From assembly GCA_033182465.1 (NCBI GenBank), contig CP137324.1, positions 2,294,001 to 2,358,000 on the forward strand: 64,000 bases of DNA. Direction: 5' to 3'. The position numbers and the translations under genes were made by a program. This DNA is from Sanghuangporus weigelae (taxonomy: Eukaryota > Basidiomycota > Agaricomycetes > Hymenochaetales > Hymenochaetaceae). How positions within the stretch are numbered: the first letter of the stretch is position 1; each line of letters begins with the position of its first letter. Positions 25,625-37,418 of this stretch are shown in pieces. Below the pieces are notes generated by a model. The model was given only the letters and a program-made list of their open reading frames with translations, was not told the DNA's origin and ran no database searches.

Positions 25625-26918
25625 TCATCTAGCGTGAGGTGCGCCGAGGGTCGCCGATCGTGAGCGGCGAAGAGACTTGGAGTATGAACCGTCACGTAAA
25701 GTTTTCACTTGCGGCGGTGGACTAGGCGAGGGAAGGGGTGGGAGTGGCTTGTTTAGGTCATACCCCAATACTGGTATTTCTTCCTCTTCTTCGATGACCC
25801 GATCCAGATAGGATTTGCCAAAGTCATGGTCATGCCTGCCTGTAGCGAAGAACTTCGGGATCCGATATCTCTTCGTCCACTGGAGTTCGGGTAACTCCAG
25901 TGCTCTGTACACTCCAGGGGACGAGACTGTATCCTCACTCGTCACGATCGTTTCTTGAGAGTATTCGCTCGACGAGTCTGAATTCATCTCTAGTTCTTCG
26001 CGGGCTGCACCACCCTTAATAGCTTCATCGTCGCAATGCTCGACTACCGTATCGACTTCTGAAGCTTCTTCCTCGCGACGACAAGAAGCCGAGAGAATGA
26101 ACAGTTGCTCAATGGAAGCTGCACGTCGCTGCCCATTAGACAGCAGCGAAGGCTTCTGGCAGCTGTTTCTGGCTCTCTTGCATGTCCAAACAGCGAAATT
26201 GGGTTCGCTCTTTTTCATCATCCTATTCAGGAAGATAGTACGTGCCTCCCTAGCTTGCTGTGGATTCGGTCGCTGGAGCTCACATCGCTGAGCTCGGCGA
26301 AGGTATACAAGCGGAAGCCAGTCTGATGGCTTCAGCCCAGGCGGAATGTCCGTAGTGAATTCAGCACAACGCTTGCACTTGCCCTGAACCACGTTAATAG
26401 CTACGGCCCGGCCCGGGCGCCTTGGTCTTAAATTTATCCTCTTGTGGGTTTCCTGTGGATTCTCCCGCAACGCAGCCAACTCGATACGGCGGACCTTCAG
26501 TACACTAGGAAAGTGGATACCCCTCGTTTTCTCTGCTTCCCATTCCACCTTGCGAATGTTGTTAATTGTAAATTCCTCCTCCGATATCGAACAAAGGGTA
26601 TAGTCTGCACAAGCTTCCCGGGCTATGTCAAAGAACTCCGATGACGAGTCTAGGTCGCCATAAACGGCTCGCCTTTGCGGACGCATAGTCTTCTTGCAGG
26701 GCTATTACCAAATCATATGAGACCAGATCAAACGATCTTACTGAGATGCGTACCTTCCGTTCATCGTACTTCTCGTCCAGAAGTCCTCGGCATTTCTCTT
26801 CTAAAGAAAGTGGAGTTGGTGCCGACGGAACGCCACGCTCTTCCGGCGGAGTTGATGAACCGTCCTCACCGGTGTGTCGATCAAGGAGTTTAAGATAAGG
26901 GAATCGTCGGTATTGCAT
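25625..26918 (-). CDS. Hypothetical protein with proline-rich C-terminus
   Basis: Two exons (26918-26754 and 26701-25625) joined by a 52-base GT..AG intron give about 413 residues starting MQYRRFPYLKLLDRHTGED. The middle holds a conserved-looking basic block with cysteines (NVVQGKCKRCAEFTTDIPPG, then WTCKRARNSCQKPS). An acidic segment follows, and the end is rich in Pro and Ser (NKPLPPLPSPSPPP, then KSLRRSRSATLGAPHAR). No family recognised. An upstream frame at 27055-26951 (MSRSVDDISSLYSFSSTAS) ends in a perfect donor and could be an earlier exon, but I found no acceptor that keeps the phase. Nuclear or cytoplasmic location is likely from the lack of a signal peptide. Confidence 0.6.
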
Positions 26919-28898
26919 AAAGGAAAGTGCGGAAACTCAAAGGTACTTACCATCCACTCATTAAAACTATCGCGTAGTCCGTGGTCAGGCCCATAATGCG
27001 ATGCAGTGGATGAGAATGAATATAAGCTTGATATATCGTCCACGCTTCGACTCATCTTGGGCCTCCTCAGCGGGTGGCTAAACGGCTAGATCGAAGCTGT
27101 GAGGTGAGGTGGCTACGCTAGTGTACCGCAACAAACCAACAGACCTGCTTCCTCAGTAGTTTCTTCGGTGTATTCGTGGAGGGACTGGGTCTTAGATCGA
27201 AATATTCCGCCTCCTTAATCATGCTGCTCGGTACGGTAGTATACAAAACAGTATAATCCAATGAAGAGCTTATAGTATTTTTTGCTCGTGGCTTTTGCAC
27301 ATCAGTATAGTACGTCAAGCGAGTGCGCAACAAACAGAATCTAAGCAACTCACTGGTAGGGATCGGAGCCTAGGGAAGTTAGCCGCTGCACTTTAGCTAG
27401 TAACGGATGTTGAGGTTGAAGCTTGGATTCAGTCTTTCACCTTTGTGGTTGGATGCACGTGAGCATGATCTTCTTGGACCATCAGGGAAACACAAAACAA
27501 AAAGAACATTCAATTCCCTATTTTGGAGCTCGCGTCAATGCAAGAGGAACCCATCTAATTCCATACAAGCGAGTATTCTTCATTGCCGCCCGTCAGTATC
27601 GGTCCGCACATTTTGATGAGATAGAGGCGTGCAGGCGTAATGGCCTCAGATTATTCGAAACAAATTGAAAGTCTCCGAGCAGCATGAAAGATGCAGCGTT
27701 GTCTCCTGGTGGGCCACCTTTGCGTTGGCCTTCAAGCAAGAAAGGCCCAGACTGAATTTCTTCTGAGTTCTCTTTCATCCTGAGTTCATTACAATTGACT
27801 CGTTCTCGGCGTGCACCTCGGCTGCTCAAAATTAATGAAATCGTGACATAAGCAAACACACAGTTCACAGCAAGACGACAACCGAACATTAACAACTTGC
27901 CATTTGAACGTTAACTTTAACTGTCCTTCGAACTACACACCGAGAAGGTGAACGCCTAGAATTAAAAAGTGCGTTGATGTCAGTACCGTATCGTCTGTGT
28001 AGGCGAAATCGATGAGTACTCTTGGTGAATCTAGGCAAGTAGACGAGACTCCTGAGGAATGAAACGCAGCCTTTCTTGAAGTTCTAGATTAATCGAGTCT
28101 CCCAGACAGAAATCAGGAAGCTTGTTATGCTTACGGGGGGGACAGACAAAGAGAAGAAGCCAAGAGAAAAAAAAACACGAAGCAAGCAAAATCATGTCGG
28201 CATATCTCGGCGCAGCTAGTCCAAATAAGTACAAACCAACACAGGGCCAAAATCGATGCAAATTTCGTCGTTTGAAATCTACCTATATAACAGAACATCT
28301 AATCCTACGCACAGCGAGCACATCGAATCAGCACTGCGCTCGCGCAGTTCACATTTTGTATTTTGGGGACGTAACGAGTAACTTTTATTGGGCCATGCGT
28401 CTCCAGGACGCGGGGAATAGGCATAAATGTAATATGACCACAGACCACAGGTCTGTGGTGCCCAACAAGATAAGACCAAGATAAATAAACACAGCAAGCG
28501 GAATGCAAGCAACCTAAAAGGCATTTGAGCACTATGCGCGTTAAAAAAAAGAGAGGAAGTAGAGTATGTAAGCATGCAATACGAGCTGAAAGTGTATATG
28601 CGACTACAGCCAGAGATGGTAAGTAAAAACCCCGATCGAATGAGAGTAGATAAGAGATGCCAAGGCAGCTTCGAGAGCGTTGTCAATAGCCGGGCCGAGA
28701 TCGAAGGATGGAGCCCGCAAGTCGCTCGTGAGCCAAAAATCGCTAGATAGATTAGTGCGTATCGTCGCCCGTCATCTTGGGTATTTGGGTATAATCGTCG
28801 GCCTGGGCGAGAGGGAGGAGATCAGGTGTTGGTCGTGCAGAACGCGGAAGAAATCGATCGATAGTCGACGCAGTCGATAAGCAAAAAGAACGTGGCGG
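26919..28898. other. Intergenic stretch of about 2 kb
   Basis: Contains the possible upstream exon noted for the hypothetical gene (27055-26951). Otherwise only short frames, and a region near 28280-28690 that is open on the minus strand but has no recognisable content and probably belongs to the 3' side of the AA14 gene. Confidence 0.5.
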
Positions 28899-30547
28899 TC
28901 AGAAACCGAAGAGATCATGCCGTTTGTGCATATTCTCGTGCGCCAAGAGCGCCCGCTTCTTCGCGTTCCGTTTCTTCTTCTTCGAACCACTTCGCTTTCG
29001 GCTAGATATCAATTAAGGGAATGAAGGACGAGGAATTGAAAGCGTGACATCGGGAATAGGGATGGTAATTATCAATTCGTCAGTTTTGTCATTATTCTTG
29101 TTCTTGTGATGATTTTGAGGATTTGCATACCACTTGCTAGTTGTAGTTGTAGTTATAGTTGAGTTTAAGGCATCCGATGCGGAGTTCGTGCTCGTGCTCG
29201 TGGTTGTGGTTGTGGATGAGGAAGACGACGATGAGCTGCTGGCTGGCGTCGGGTCAGTGGCTACGTTTGTCGCGATTGAGCTTTGCGCTTGAGAACTCGA
29301 AGGCGAAGCAGCTGTGCTAGAGCCAGAATCTTGAGATCCCGAACTGTTTGATCCCGGACTTGATCCTGAACTCGATCCCGAACTCGATCCCGAACTGATC
29401 GATCCCCACGGTATATCGGGCCTGTCCGTTGGCCAAGATGAGACCGCCAACGACACTATATTCGCGGTAGTCGCAGTGCTCCCGCCAAGGGTCGTATATC
29501 CCGTATGTTCACCCTTATCGTTGAAAATAGGTATCTGCGAGTCTTGGAATATGTCATTCTGGGCACCATTTGGGAAGCCGTAGAAGTCGTTGTAGTACGG
29601 AGGGTCGTGATCTCCCTCGAAGAATGTGTTTCCACCATTTTGCAGCCAGTAAATAGCTTGTTTAGCGCCGTATGTGCAGTTCCACGGTGATGGTGTGAAG
29701 TCCAACCCGTCTGGACTCGGACCGCATCGACGAGCGAGACGAGGCTTTGCGAGTTGCTTGTTCGAGTTGGTGTTTGTGACTTTGCAACGGTATCCGTTGA
29801 AGAAAATCTGTTCACTTCCCGAATCAGGCGCATGGATCCAGTTGAATGAGCAAATGCACCCGCCCTCCGGACACGGGGGGAGGTCCGCGGGGATTTGGAA
29901 ATCCGTGAAGCGGTACCACACGCAAGTATTGTTCGTCGTAAAGATGGTGAAATCCTCTGGCTTGACATCATTCACATCAGACTTATAGGCAATACCGAGG
30001 GCGCAGCCACGCGTGTCTCCGATGTTGTTTGCGTGGAAAGCTGCAGTCGGCGATCCCGGACAAGGGTTATTACCGTCCTGGATATCACCACCCGGAGAGG
30101 ATGCGAACATAGTGGTAGCCCCTTTATCGCAAGCAATTTCTGAATGCAGAGTTCCGCCTGCCGGGAGCTCCAGGAAGACGCCATCGGGAGGCGGATAATC
30201 CAGATGATTATGCTGCGCAGATCACGGTTTCCGGTCAGCAAAACTAGCACGATCATATTAGCGTTGCCAATCGGAAAATCACTTACAAACCACCACTTGT
30301 CGTAATCGGTATGCATTTGAGGGACAACCGGTCTATTGTCATACGAGAATGTCTGAGCGGTCACGTTGAATCCCCACATCGCAGGGGACCACAAGCCTAG
30401 AGACGTCAACGTCAACAACGATTTCAGCAAAGTGGTCTCCCAAAAAAGCAAGCGAAAATGCGGCAAAAATCAGCACTTACATGAATGCGCAGCCACAAAC
30501 GAAGTGAACCATGGTAGAACCGCGAGAGCGGCAGAGAGATGAAGCAT
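28899..30547 (-). CDS. Secreted AA14 lytic polysaccharide monooxygenase
   Basis: Four exons. The signal peptide MLHLSAALAVLPWFTSFVAA ends directly before HSCLWSPAMWGFNVT, so the mature protein begins with the copper-binding His required by this class. Blocks FSYDNRPVVPQMHTDYDKWW, HNHLDYPPPDGVFLELPAGG, SSPGGDIQDGNNPCPGSP, CVWYRFTDFQIPADLPPCPE and GGCICSFNWIHAPDSGSEQ are diagnostic of AA14. Counting from His1, a second His falls at position 99, as in the characterised Pycnoporus enzyme, but position 176 reads Phe instead of Tyr. A long Ser/Thr/Gly linker follows. The last exon, joined across an intron, adds a basic tail (KRSGSKKKKRNAKKR). AA14 enzymes were reported to oxidise xylan coating cellulose, together with other wood-decay enzymes. 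No break seen. Confidence 0.9.
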
Positions 30548-32276
30548 GGTATCTCTCGCAAGCAAGCGATAAGACTGCTAGGAAGGCTGGTATGGTCAAG
30601 AAGCTGTAGTCGAGGCTATTACAAGGCGCCACGCGAACGGAACTTTCAAGACAGGGATTCGTTCGCGACGGCTGCTCAAGTACGTTTAGGACTTCTCCGT
30701 TCGGTGCCCGGTTTATGTGCAAAGTGATATTGTGGTTAGACTGATTGCAGATGCAAACGCAAAGTCGTTGGCGTTGGAGTTCCAAAAGAAAGAACACCTC
30801 GTCTAGGAAAACGAACGCAGCACGTATAAACGAGTGTGGTTGCTAACGAGAGTGAGGAGGAGGGACGAGGACAATAACAAGGAGGACGAGGATGAGAAGG
30901 AAGAAGGGGGACGCGGGAGAAGGGAGATAAGCCGACTTTTGAGGCCCGACACTTTTGAGAACCGCGCCGAGATCGCATTTTAATTTTCTTATTATTGCCT
31001 CAGGCGTGACACGTCACTCCCCTTGGCAACCATATATGCTTGACGCCCTGATCGCGGCCGCAGCTACTCTTTTATGGAAACTCATCAAAAAATATGAGCG
31101 GAGGAGAATAACAAGTTCAATTCGAGGATGTAGCAGCTGTCCTTTTGAAGACAACAGAAGTTCGAAGGAAGCAAGCAAGAAACATTAATTCGCGTCACCT
31201 CAGCCACCATTATGATGTAAGCCGCTCTCACGGATGCTATATTTGACGAACCAAGATCATGATGTCCAGTCCTTGATCACATCACATCAACAAAATGACG
31301 GTCAGGAACGCCGGATGATCCACTGTTATATTCTTCTTGGAGGGGAGAGCTTTCCCGTTGGTGTAAAGAAGGCAATGCCAGGAAAATCTCTGGTATTTTC
31401 TTTCGATGACGAACTTGGGAAGACTCACATCCAGACGAGACAGTTGAAAGAAAACCCAGTTATTTATTTCGCGAGCTTACGAGGACTACTGTTATCGGCG
31501 CCGAGCGTTCCACGATCTTGATGGAAACTCAGTGTGATGTCTGGCGCGACCGCCCAGAATGCCGATCCCGCGAATCTTCCCAAGGTCTGGGCGCTCGCCA
31601 TTTATCTTTCTTTTGAATGAGCTATTCATTGAAAACTGAGTTTTATTTTTGTTTTCCATTATTTCCTGAAACAATCAGCGTCTTGATAGAAAGTGCACAA
31701 AGGAAAAGGGACAGCCCGGAAGAGTTGCTTTATTTGCACTTTCTTATCTGTCCTTTCCCGCTCTCATTATCGTTCTGTGCCATCTCATTTTGTACAATCA
31801 TACTGCGAAATAACATACCGTATGGGGATCTCAAATTCGAAAGCGAAAATATTGCTCTTGTGCGTGGAATCGTAGATTCGGTAGATAAATTGGTAAGCAT
31901 ATTCCTTATGTGGTCATAGCGTCTCACGCTCTTGATCATTCTTAATTTCTTACCCTCTTACATTAAGTTACGGTTTTCGTTTCTCTTTCATCCCCTTTCT
32001 TGTTCGAATGCCGAATGCGTGAACGCTTCAATCTTCTTTGTGCAGTACAGCTGTAGGTCTGTTTTTTTTGCTTCTTCATACCTCATGGACTTTCAGGATC
32101 CGCCAGATGGTGACCAGCCTTTGTTTCTGACGGAAACTTGAATTTGGACGCTCCAAATCGTCATCAAAGACCAATGTTATTATAACGACACTATGGCTAC
32201 GGAAATACACTCTGAGGCTATATACAAAAGCGATCAAGCGTCTCGATGATATAGTATCAGGGAGGCAAGAGGAACC
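30548..32276. other. Intergenic, no supported gene
   Basis: About 1.7 kb containing the AA14 promoter and the 3' region of the zinc-finger gene to the right. Open frames of 60-100 residues at 31234-31521 and 31617-31919 show no domain and no exon partner. Confidence 0.5.
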
Positions 32277-33820
32277 TTATGCGGGCCGATAGTTCTTGAA
32301 TCGGTTTACGCTCCCCTTAAGGTGAGGATTCCATTTGAGACGTATAGCGGCCTCGTAACATGGGTTGCCTGGACCTCGCTTCTTTATATGGGCGACCAAG
32401 CGGGCACTCCGTGTGTAGCCCAACATCGGGCATGTACACGCTTTCTCGTGGTCTCTCCACACGAGAGCTGCCCCAGGGCAAAACCAGCCGTAGTTGTCGT
32501 TGCGGGTGTGCCGCAACTCGTGACGATCATGACCTTTGGGGCACCTAAGGCGCTGCCCGCAGCCTGGATATCGACACACGAACTTTGAAGTTGGCGCAGC
32601 CCTGTTGTTGTTGAAGGGCCTGTTTCGGATCGCGGGCCCGGCGCGCTTCATCTGCTTCGTGACCTTCGTTGCTTTAGAAATAGATGAAGCAACCTTCCTC
32701 TTTCCTTTTTCCTCAGTACCATGTTGCGTTATCCCGACTGTAATTGGTACTTCGGCGGAAGCAGCCACGGGAGCATCCATTCTCGTGGCATATGTGGGAT
32801 GGTTTTCTTGACTTGAGGCAAAAGCTAGCGAACCTTCGACCTTGCTGATGCCATCGTGTGGAATCTTTGTCTTGGATTCTTGGGCTGTGTACGCGTTCAC
32901 GACTTTCCGTGAACTTGGGCATGGGTCAAGACCCATGTTCGTTAGTGACCTCACGTCGGTATCGGACTGTAGCCACTCGGGAGGGAGGCTCGCGAGGAGG
33001 TTGTCGACATCTAGGCTGTCGATGTCGAAATCTCCGATGCTTGCCTCTGCGGCTACCCAAGTACTGGTACCCGAGCTTGCAAAAGAGATGTTCGCGTCAG
33101 ACTCAGATCAGAAAGCGATTGAAGTGGTTCGTACCTGGAGGTGTTCGACGCCTCCTCTCCCGACATACCCTGGAACAAAGATGATAAATATCCCGGTCCA
33201 TGTAGCATCTCCAGGAGTGACTCTTTCTTCGATCCCGTCGGCGAGGCGCTTGTGAAGAGACCATCGAAGGACCTCGAGGTAAGATCCGAGCTCGAGCCAG
33301 AAGACCTCTGGTGCTCTTTCAATGACGACCCTTGCTGCATATGGAAGAAGGCAGCAGAAGGATTATTTTTATGATCCTGAAGTGAAGGAACAGGCGGAGA
33401 AATGCTCGAGTCTGCATCTGCTGGAGAGGCTGGCCCAACGGACGCACTCGCGGATGAGGACGAGTCACCATAGGACGATCCGAGTGGAGAGTGATAATGA
33501 TGGATACTAGTCTGAGGGAGCCCGAAGCTCGGCATGTTGATCTCGTAGTCCAACAGAAATGCCGACTCAGAGGAGTGAGGGACGTTGTCCATTCCCGGAA
33601 CCACTCCAGCAAAGGTGCCGGCGTTAGTGACCTTGACAGGCGGTGAATAAATGTTGTCTGACGAAAAGAGGTAGAGTACACTCACCAGATTGTCATTGGT
33701 GAAGCTGACAAAAGCTTCACTGTTGGTGGCTTCGTAGCTCAGGTCCTCACCTTCGCCCGGACCATGCGCAGTGTAGCCAAAGCTGGCCGCGAAAGGGTCA
33801 AATTCGTGGTTGAAAGACAT
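32277..33820 (-). CDS. Zinc-finger protein, putative transcription factor (paralogue 1)
   Basis: Three exons: MSFNHEFDPFAASFGYTAHG and on to TNDNL, then VTNAGTFAGVVPGMDN to SNTS, then SGTSTWVAAEASIGDFDIDS to the end. Introns are about 54 and 58 bases. The N-terminal two thirds is disordered, Ser-rich, with an acidic/hydrophobic stretch (IDSLDVDNLLASLPPEW) like an activation region. The C-terminus holds paired Cys/His fingers: FVCRYPGCGQRLRCPKGHDR then HELRHTRNDNYGWFCPGAA, and CTCPMLGYTRSARLVAHIKK ending GNPCYEAA. KKRGPGNPC and FKNYRPA are shared in form with the gene at 37.4-38.9 kb. Role in gene regulation is inferred from layout. Intact. Confidence 0.75.
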
Positions 33821-35219
33821 TTTGTTATGTCAAACAGTAGCGCAAAGGTAAGACGATGGTGACGGAAGTAGGAAGAGTTTCTGAGGTGCTCGAGTGCTCA
33901 GCAGCCATGTTTAAATACGTTTCCTCAAAGAGATATTTGGTTCTGTTTGTCATTCTGTGTGGTTTGGACCAAAACGCGCGATGATTATTGGCGCAAGTCA
34001 GCCGACTTCCGTTGTTCGTTCGCCTTTTTTCATTGTGTGCACCTGCCATTTTCGGTTTACGTATGAACCCCATGAGGTTGATATTAAAAAGGACAGCCTT
34101 GTTCTCTCTGTGGTGGTCGTGTATCGTAGCAACTAATAATTTGAAAGAAGAGCTGACATATAAAGTATTGTGGGTCCTTGAGTATTTCAATTGTGCTGAA
34201 AAACATCATTAGATTTTTAATCATCTGGTCAACAGCTGTATAACGATCCTTCAACAGTAAGGATAAACAGTCAGAGCATTGATAATATTGTTGCTTTCAG
34301 TTTCGTTCTCAGATGCTAAACCTGGTATACACAACGATCATAATTAGAGTCCCCAAACCGGATAGGTTCTTTGCTTTTTTCCGTGTCCCATCATGAACCA
34401 AATTAAAATATATCGCTTCCCAATGTATTCAAAAGGTCATAAGTTATAATGATCTTCCTGTTGACAAAACGAGAGTGAGATAAACGAGACATTCTATAAT
34501 CCATAAACGGCGAAATACAGTGAAAATGGATTCCTTATGTATTTTAGAACATTCCTTTGAGCCACTTTCAGTGCCTATCAAACAGCATATTTTATCAGCC
34601 TGAAACTTCCCCTCTCTGCCTTTACGCTCATGAGTGGTAAGTTAGTCAACTTTCCGATTCTCGGATGTTCATCAATTGGGCACACATCGCTTGGATGGAA
34701 AAGTGAACTACTCGCTTTTGAACCAGGTCAGCTGGAAGTCCCGGTAGAGGAGAAAATGAGTTACATCTGCATTAATCCTGATTCATGGCGGACACCATGG
34801 TTTGAGTTTAGAGTTGAATTCCTTATTTGACGGGCGCGATCTTATCTACAGAGTCCGATATACGAGATCAGTAAATCAAGCTCAAGAGGCAAGAAGTACT
34901 GTCACTAGATATACTAGAGAGAGAATTCTCGTTGCGGCTACGACGGAGACGAAACGAAAGTAGAAAGTCAAGGTCAGGTCTATTATAGCAACATACGATG
35001 ACGAAAGTGTGCTGCGGACCGGCTGTGCATGCTGTGCCTAACAGGAACAACAGAGAGACGCGACCGTCACAGCTGCGTCACAAGGCTATGAAATTGGTGT
35101 GACTGACGACGACGTCAGTACAAACCGCACCACCGCCATGTGCGCCGCATACAAAAAGCTCGCATCTCACTCCTCCTTCACAACACCCGTCTTTACGTCC
35201 CTTTCCTTAGACAGCAAAA
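33821..35219. other. Divergent intergenic region
   Basis: About 1.4 kb between a minus-strand zinc-finger gene and a plus-strand DUF4112 gene. AT-rich near 34200-34500. No gene seen. Likely holds both promoters. Confidence 0.55.
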
Positions 35220-36000
35220 ATGTCGACGATCCTCACGAAAGCTGGTCTTCAAATCTTCGAGAAACATTTAAAGCAATATGAGCCCGTCGATCCGGTCTGG
35301 GAAACGTGGGTCGATGAAAATGGGAAGACGCACAAGCGCAAGGTATGCGCGTCCTTTGTCTTCTTCACGAAATAAACACGATGCTGATGCATGCAAATCG
35401 AACGCAGCGCGAACTGCCTCCCGGACTTTCAAAGCGCGACGCCAAGATCCTCCGCAAAGTCAAGAATCGTGCGCACAGACTTGATAAGGGTTTTCGAGTT
35501 TGCGGTATGCGGTTTGGGTGGACCTTCGTCATCGGGATCATACCCGGCGTTGGAGATGTCACCGATGCAGTGTTAAATTACACATTGGTTGTTCGGAAAG
35601 CGAAGCAAGCTGAGTACGTGCATCTCGAGTTGTATTCTTCACTAGGCTCATAATACTGATATTTGCTTACTATAGGATTCCAGACTGGCTTCTGCATCGT
35701 ATGCTCCTCAACAACGCCTTCTCGGCAGGAGTAGGGCTCGTCCCGCTCGTTGGAGACGTAGCCGTAGCAGCGTTCAAAGCCAACTCGCGTAACGCTGTCC
35801 TTCTGGAAGAGTTCCTTCGTATTCGTGGAGAGGAGTTTTTGAAAAACCCGAATGCTCCAGCGGAAGGTAGCGGAGAAGGACATGGAAAGAAGGGAGAAAA
35901 GCGGAAGGGAAAGAGCATGCCGAAGGAGGATTTAGAGACTGTCAAGCCTGGAGCGGGGATGGACCAGGATGATGACGCGGGCAAGAAGAACAAGATATAA
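35220..36000 (+). CDS. DUF4112 family membrane-associated protein
   Basis: Three exons join to about 210 residues from MSTILTKAGLQIFEKHLKQY. The core is typical of DUF4112: ILRKVKNRAHRLDKGF, then FGWTFVIGIIPGVGDVTDAV (two short hydrophobic segments around a GxGD turn), and a second similar hairpin NNAFSAGVGLVPLVGDVAVA. The tail is highly charged, with GEKRKGKSMPKEDLETVK and DDDAGKKNKI. In fungi the family is small and uncharacterised; the paired hydrophobic hairpins suggest it sits in a membrane. It lies between the two zinc-finger paralogues. The domain call is firm; the function is unknown. Confidence 0.85.
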
Positions 36001-37418
36001 TCGAGCATGTGCTGTTTGCTTTTTTTTTCTGTTGTCCTGTTTCTGTCATTCATTTCATACACGGCGGCTGGAGTCACTTTGATTAGAATCGCATCACGGT
36101 CCCATGGCATTTCATTCACAGCTCCATTATTATGCCTACTCCGTCTGATACCCACTACCTCAATATTTTGTAGAATGAAATCTTCTAAGAATTTTAATGC
36201 CGTGTACAATCTTTACCCAAGAACCGGCGTAAAAAAACCCGGCTCCGCGAGAGACGATTAGATGACACCACACAGTATATTGGTTCACCGAAAACAGTTG
36301 AATGGCTCTTTGCCATCCCATTTCGTCTGAAGGTGCAGGGACCATCTGAAGCGCCTCTGAGTCTCAGGAACTGGTTGTATCTTATTGTATCTTACATTCC
36401 TTTTGGTCTTTCAGCATGGCTCTCGCGCGTACCGTCGCTGTATCCTTATAAAAAGAGATTACATGCTTGCTGCCATGACTAATGCTCTTCAAGGGCTTGA
36501 GCTTTTTAAGCAAGTAGACCGGGAGGTTTTCTTGAATCGGTGGGTGATAGTCAGCCGCCGGACTATCTCACGAAAGATCCCTGTTCACTGAAGATACTCC
36601 TATATCGGAAGAAGTTCTTTCGCAATACACGTGTCCTTGTACATGCTCTCTGGTCCAATCGTTGGAGGTCTAGCTTCTATATGCATCAAATGTGTATGGG
36701 TCGTTTAGGATCAACTCTCGCTTTGGATAAAAGATGAAAATCGTTTTCACCAGCCCAAACACCATTGTAGAGAGACTGTTCTTATTGTATTCAAACAAAT
36801 AAGGAGGCAACATCTTTTGTCCTTGGTCGGCCGAAGCGATGCGATTGTTTGCATTGTCGTGATAGTCGGGCAGGGTGGCTCAATGGTATTCTGTATAAAG
36901 GACGAGCTCGCCTGGACTGAGCCTGGACTCCTATCGAGTCGTCGCACCGGTGACGCCTCAGCGAATAAGTTCTGTCTTCTTCGACCTTTGCTATCCTATC
37001 CATTCCCCCTTTCACGCTTATTCTGAAATCCTCGCATGAATTTTCAAGAGTAAAACATCTGGAACGGATGGATAGTCGAACTCAAGGTTCAAAGTAGCGG
37101 ATTAGCTAACCCAACGTGGTTACCTGATGTGGATATGATGTCTCACGCAGATGATCATGTACAGTTGTTCTTTACAATTTTCACGCTTCGCTTCGTCATC
37201 TTGTCAAATACCAAATGCACGGACATACCGATTCAAATCTGTCCTTGTGCTTCACTTTCGTAAGTCTACCATCGGCTTTATCATTATATCTTCCCGAAGC
37301 ATTGATCCTCTGACACTTCTTTTCAACACTCTGCTCTGATAGTTCCCATCGAACTTCACTATATTTTACGGTAAGAAAGGTAAGCTGCATTTTTATATAA
37401 GTGCGGATGTTGAACGTG
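36001..37418. other. Intergenic between convergent genes
   Basis: About 1.4 kb between the 3' ends of the DUF4112 gene and the second zinc-finger gene. Frames of 60-85 residues show no recognisable content. Confidence 0.55.

Noticed and set aside
28279-28686. Minus-strand frame of 135 residues with hydrophobic runs
   Set aside because: Lies downstream of the AA14 gene on the same strand; composition looks like chance translation of untranslated DNA.
31234-31919. Two plus-strand frames of about 100 residues
   Set aside because: No recognised motif and no splice sites joining them to a partner.
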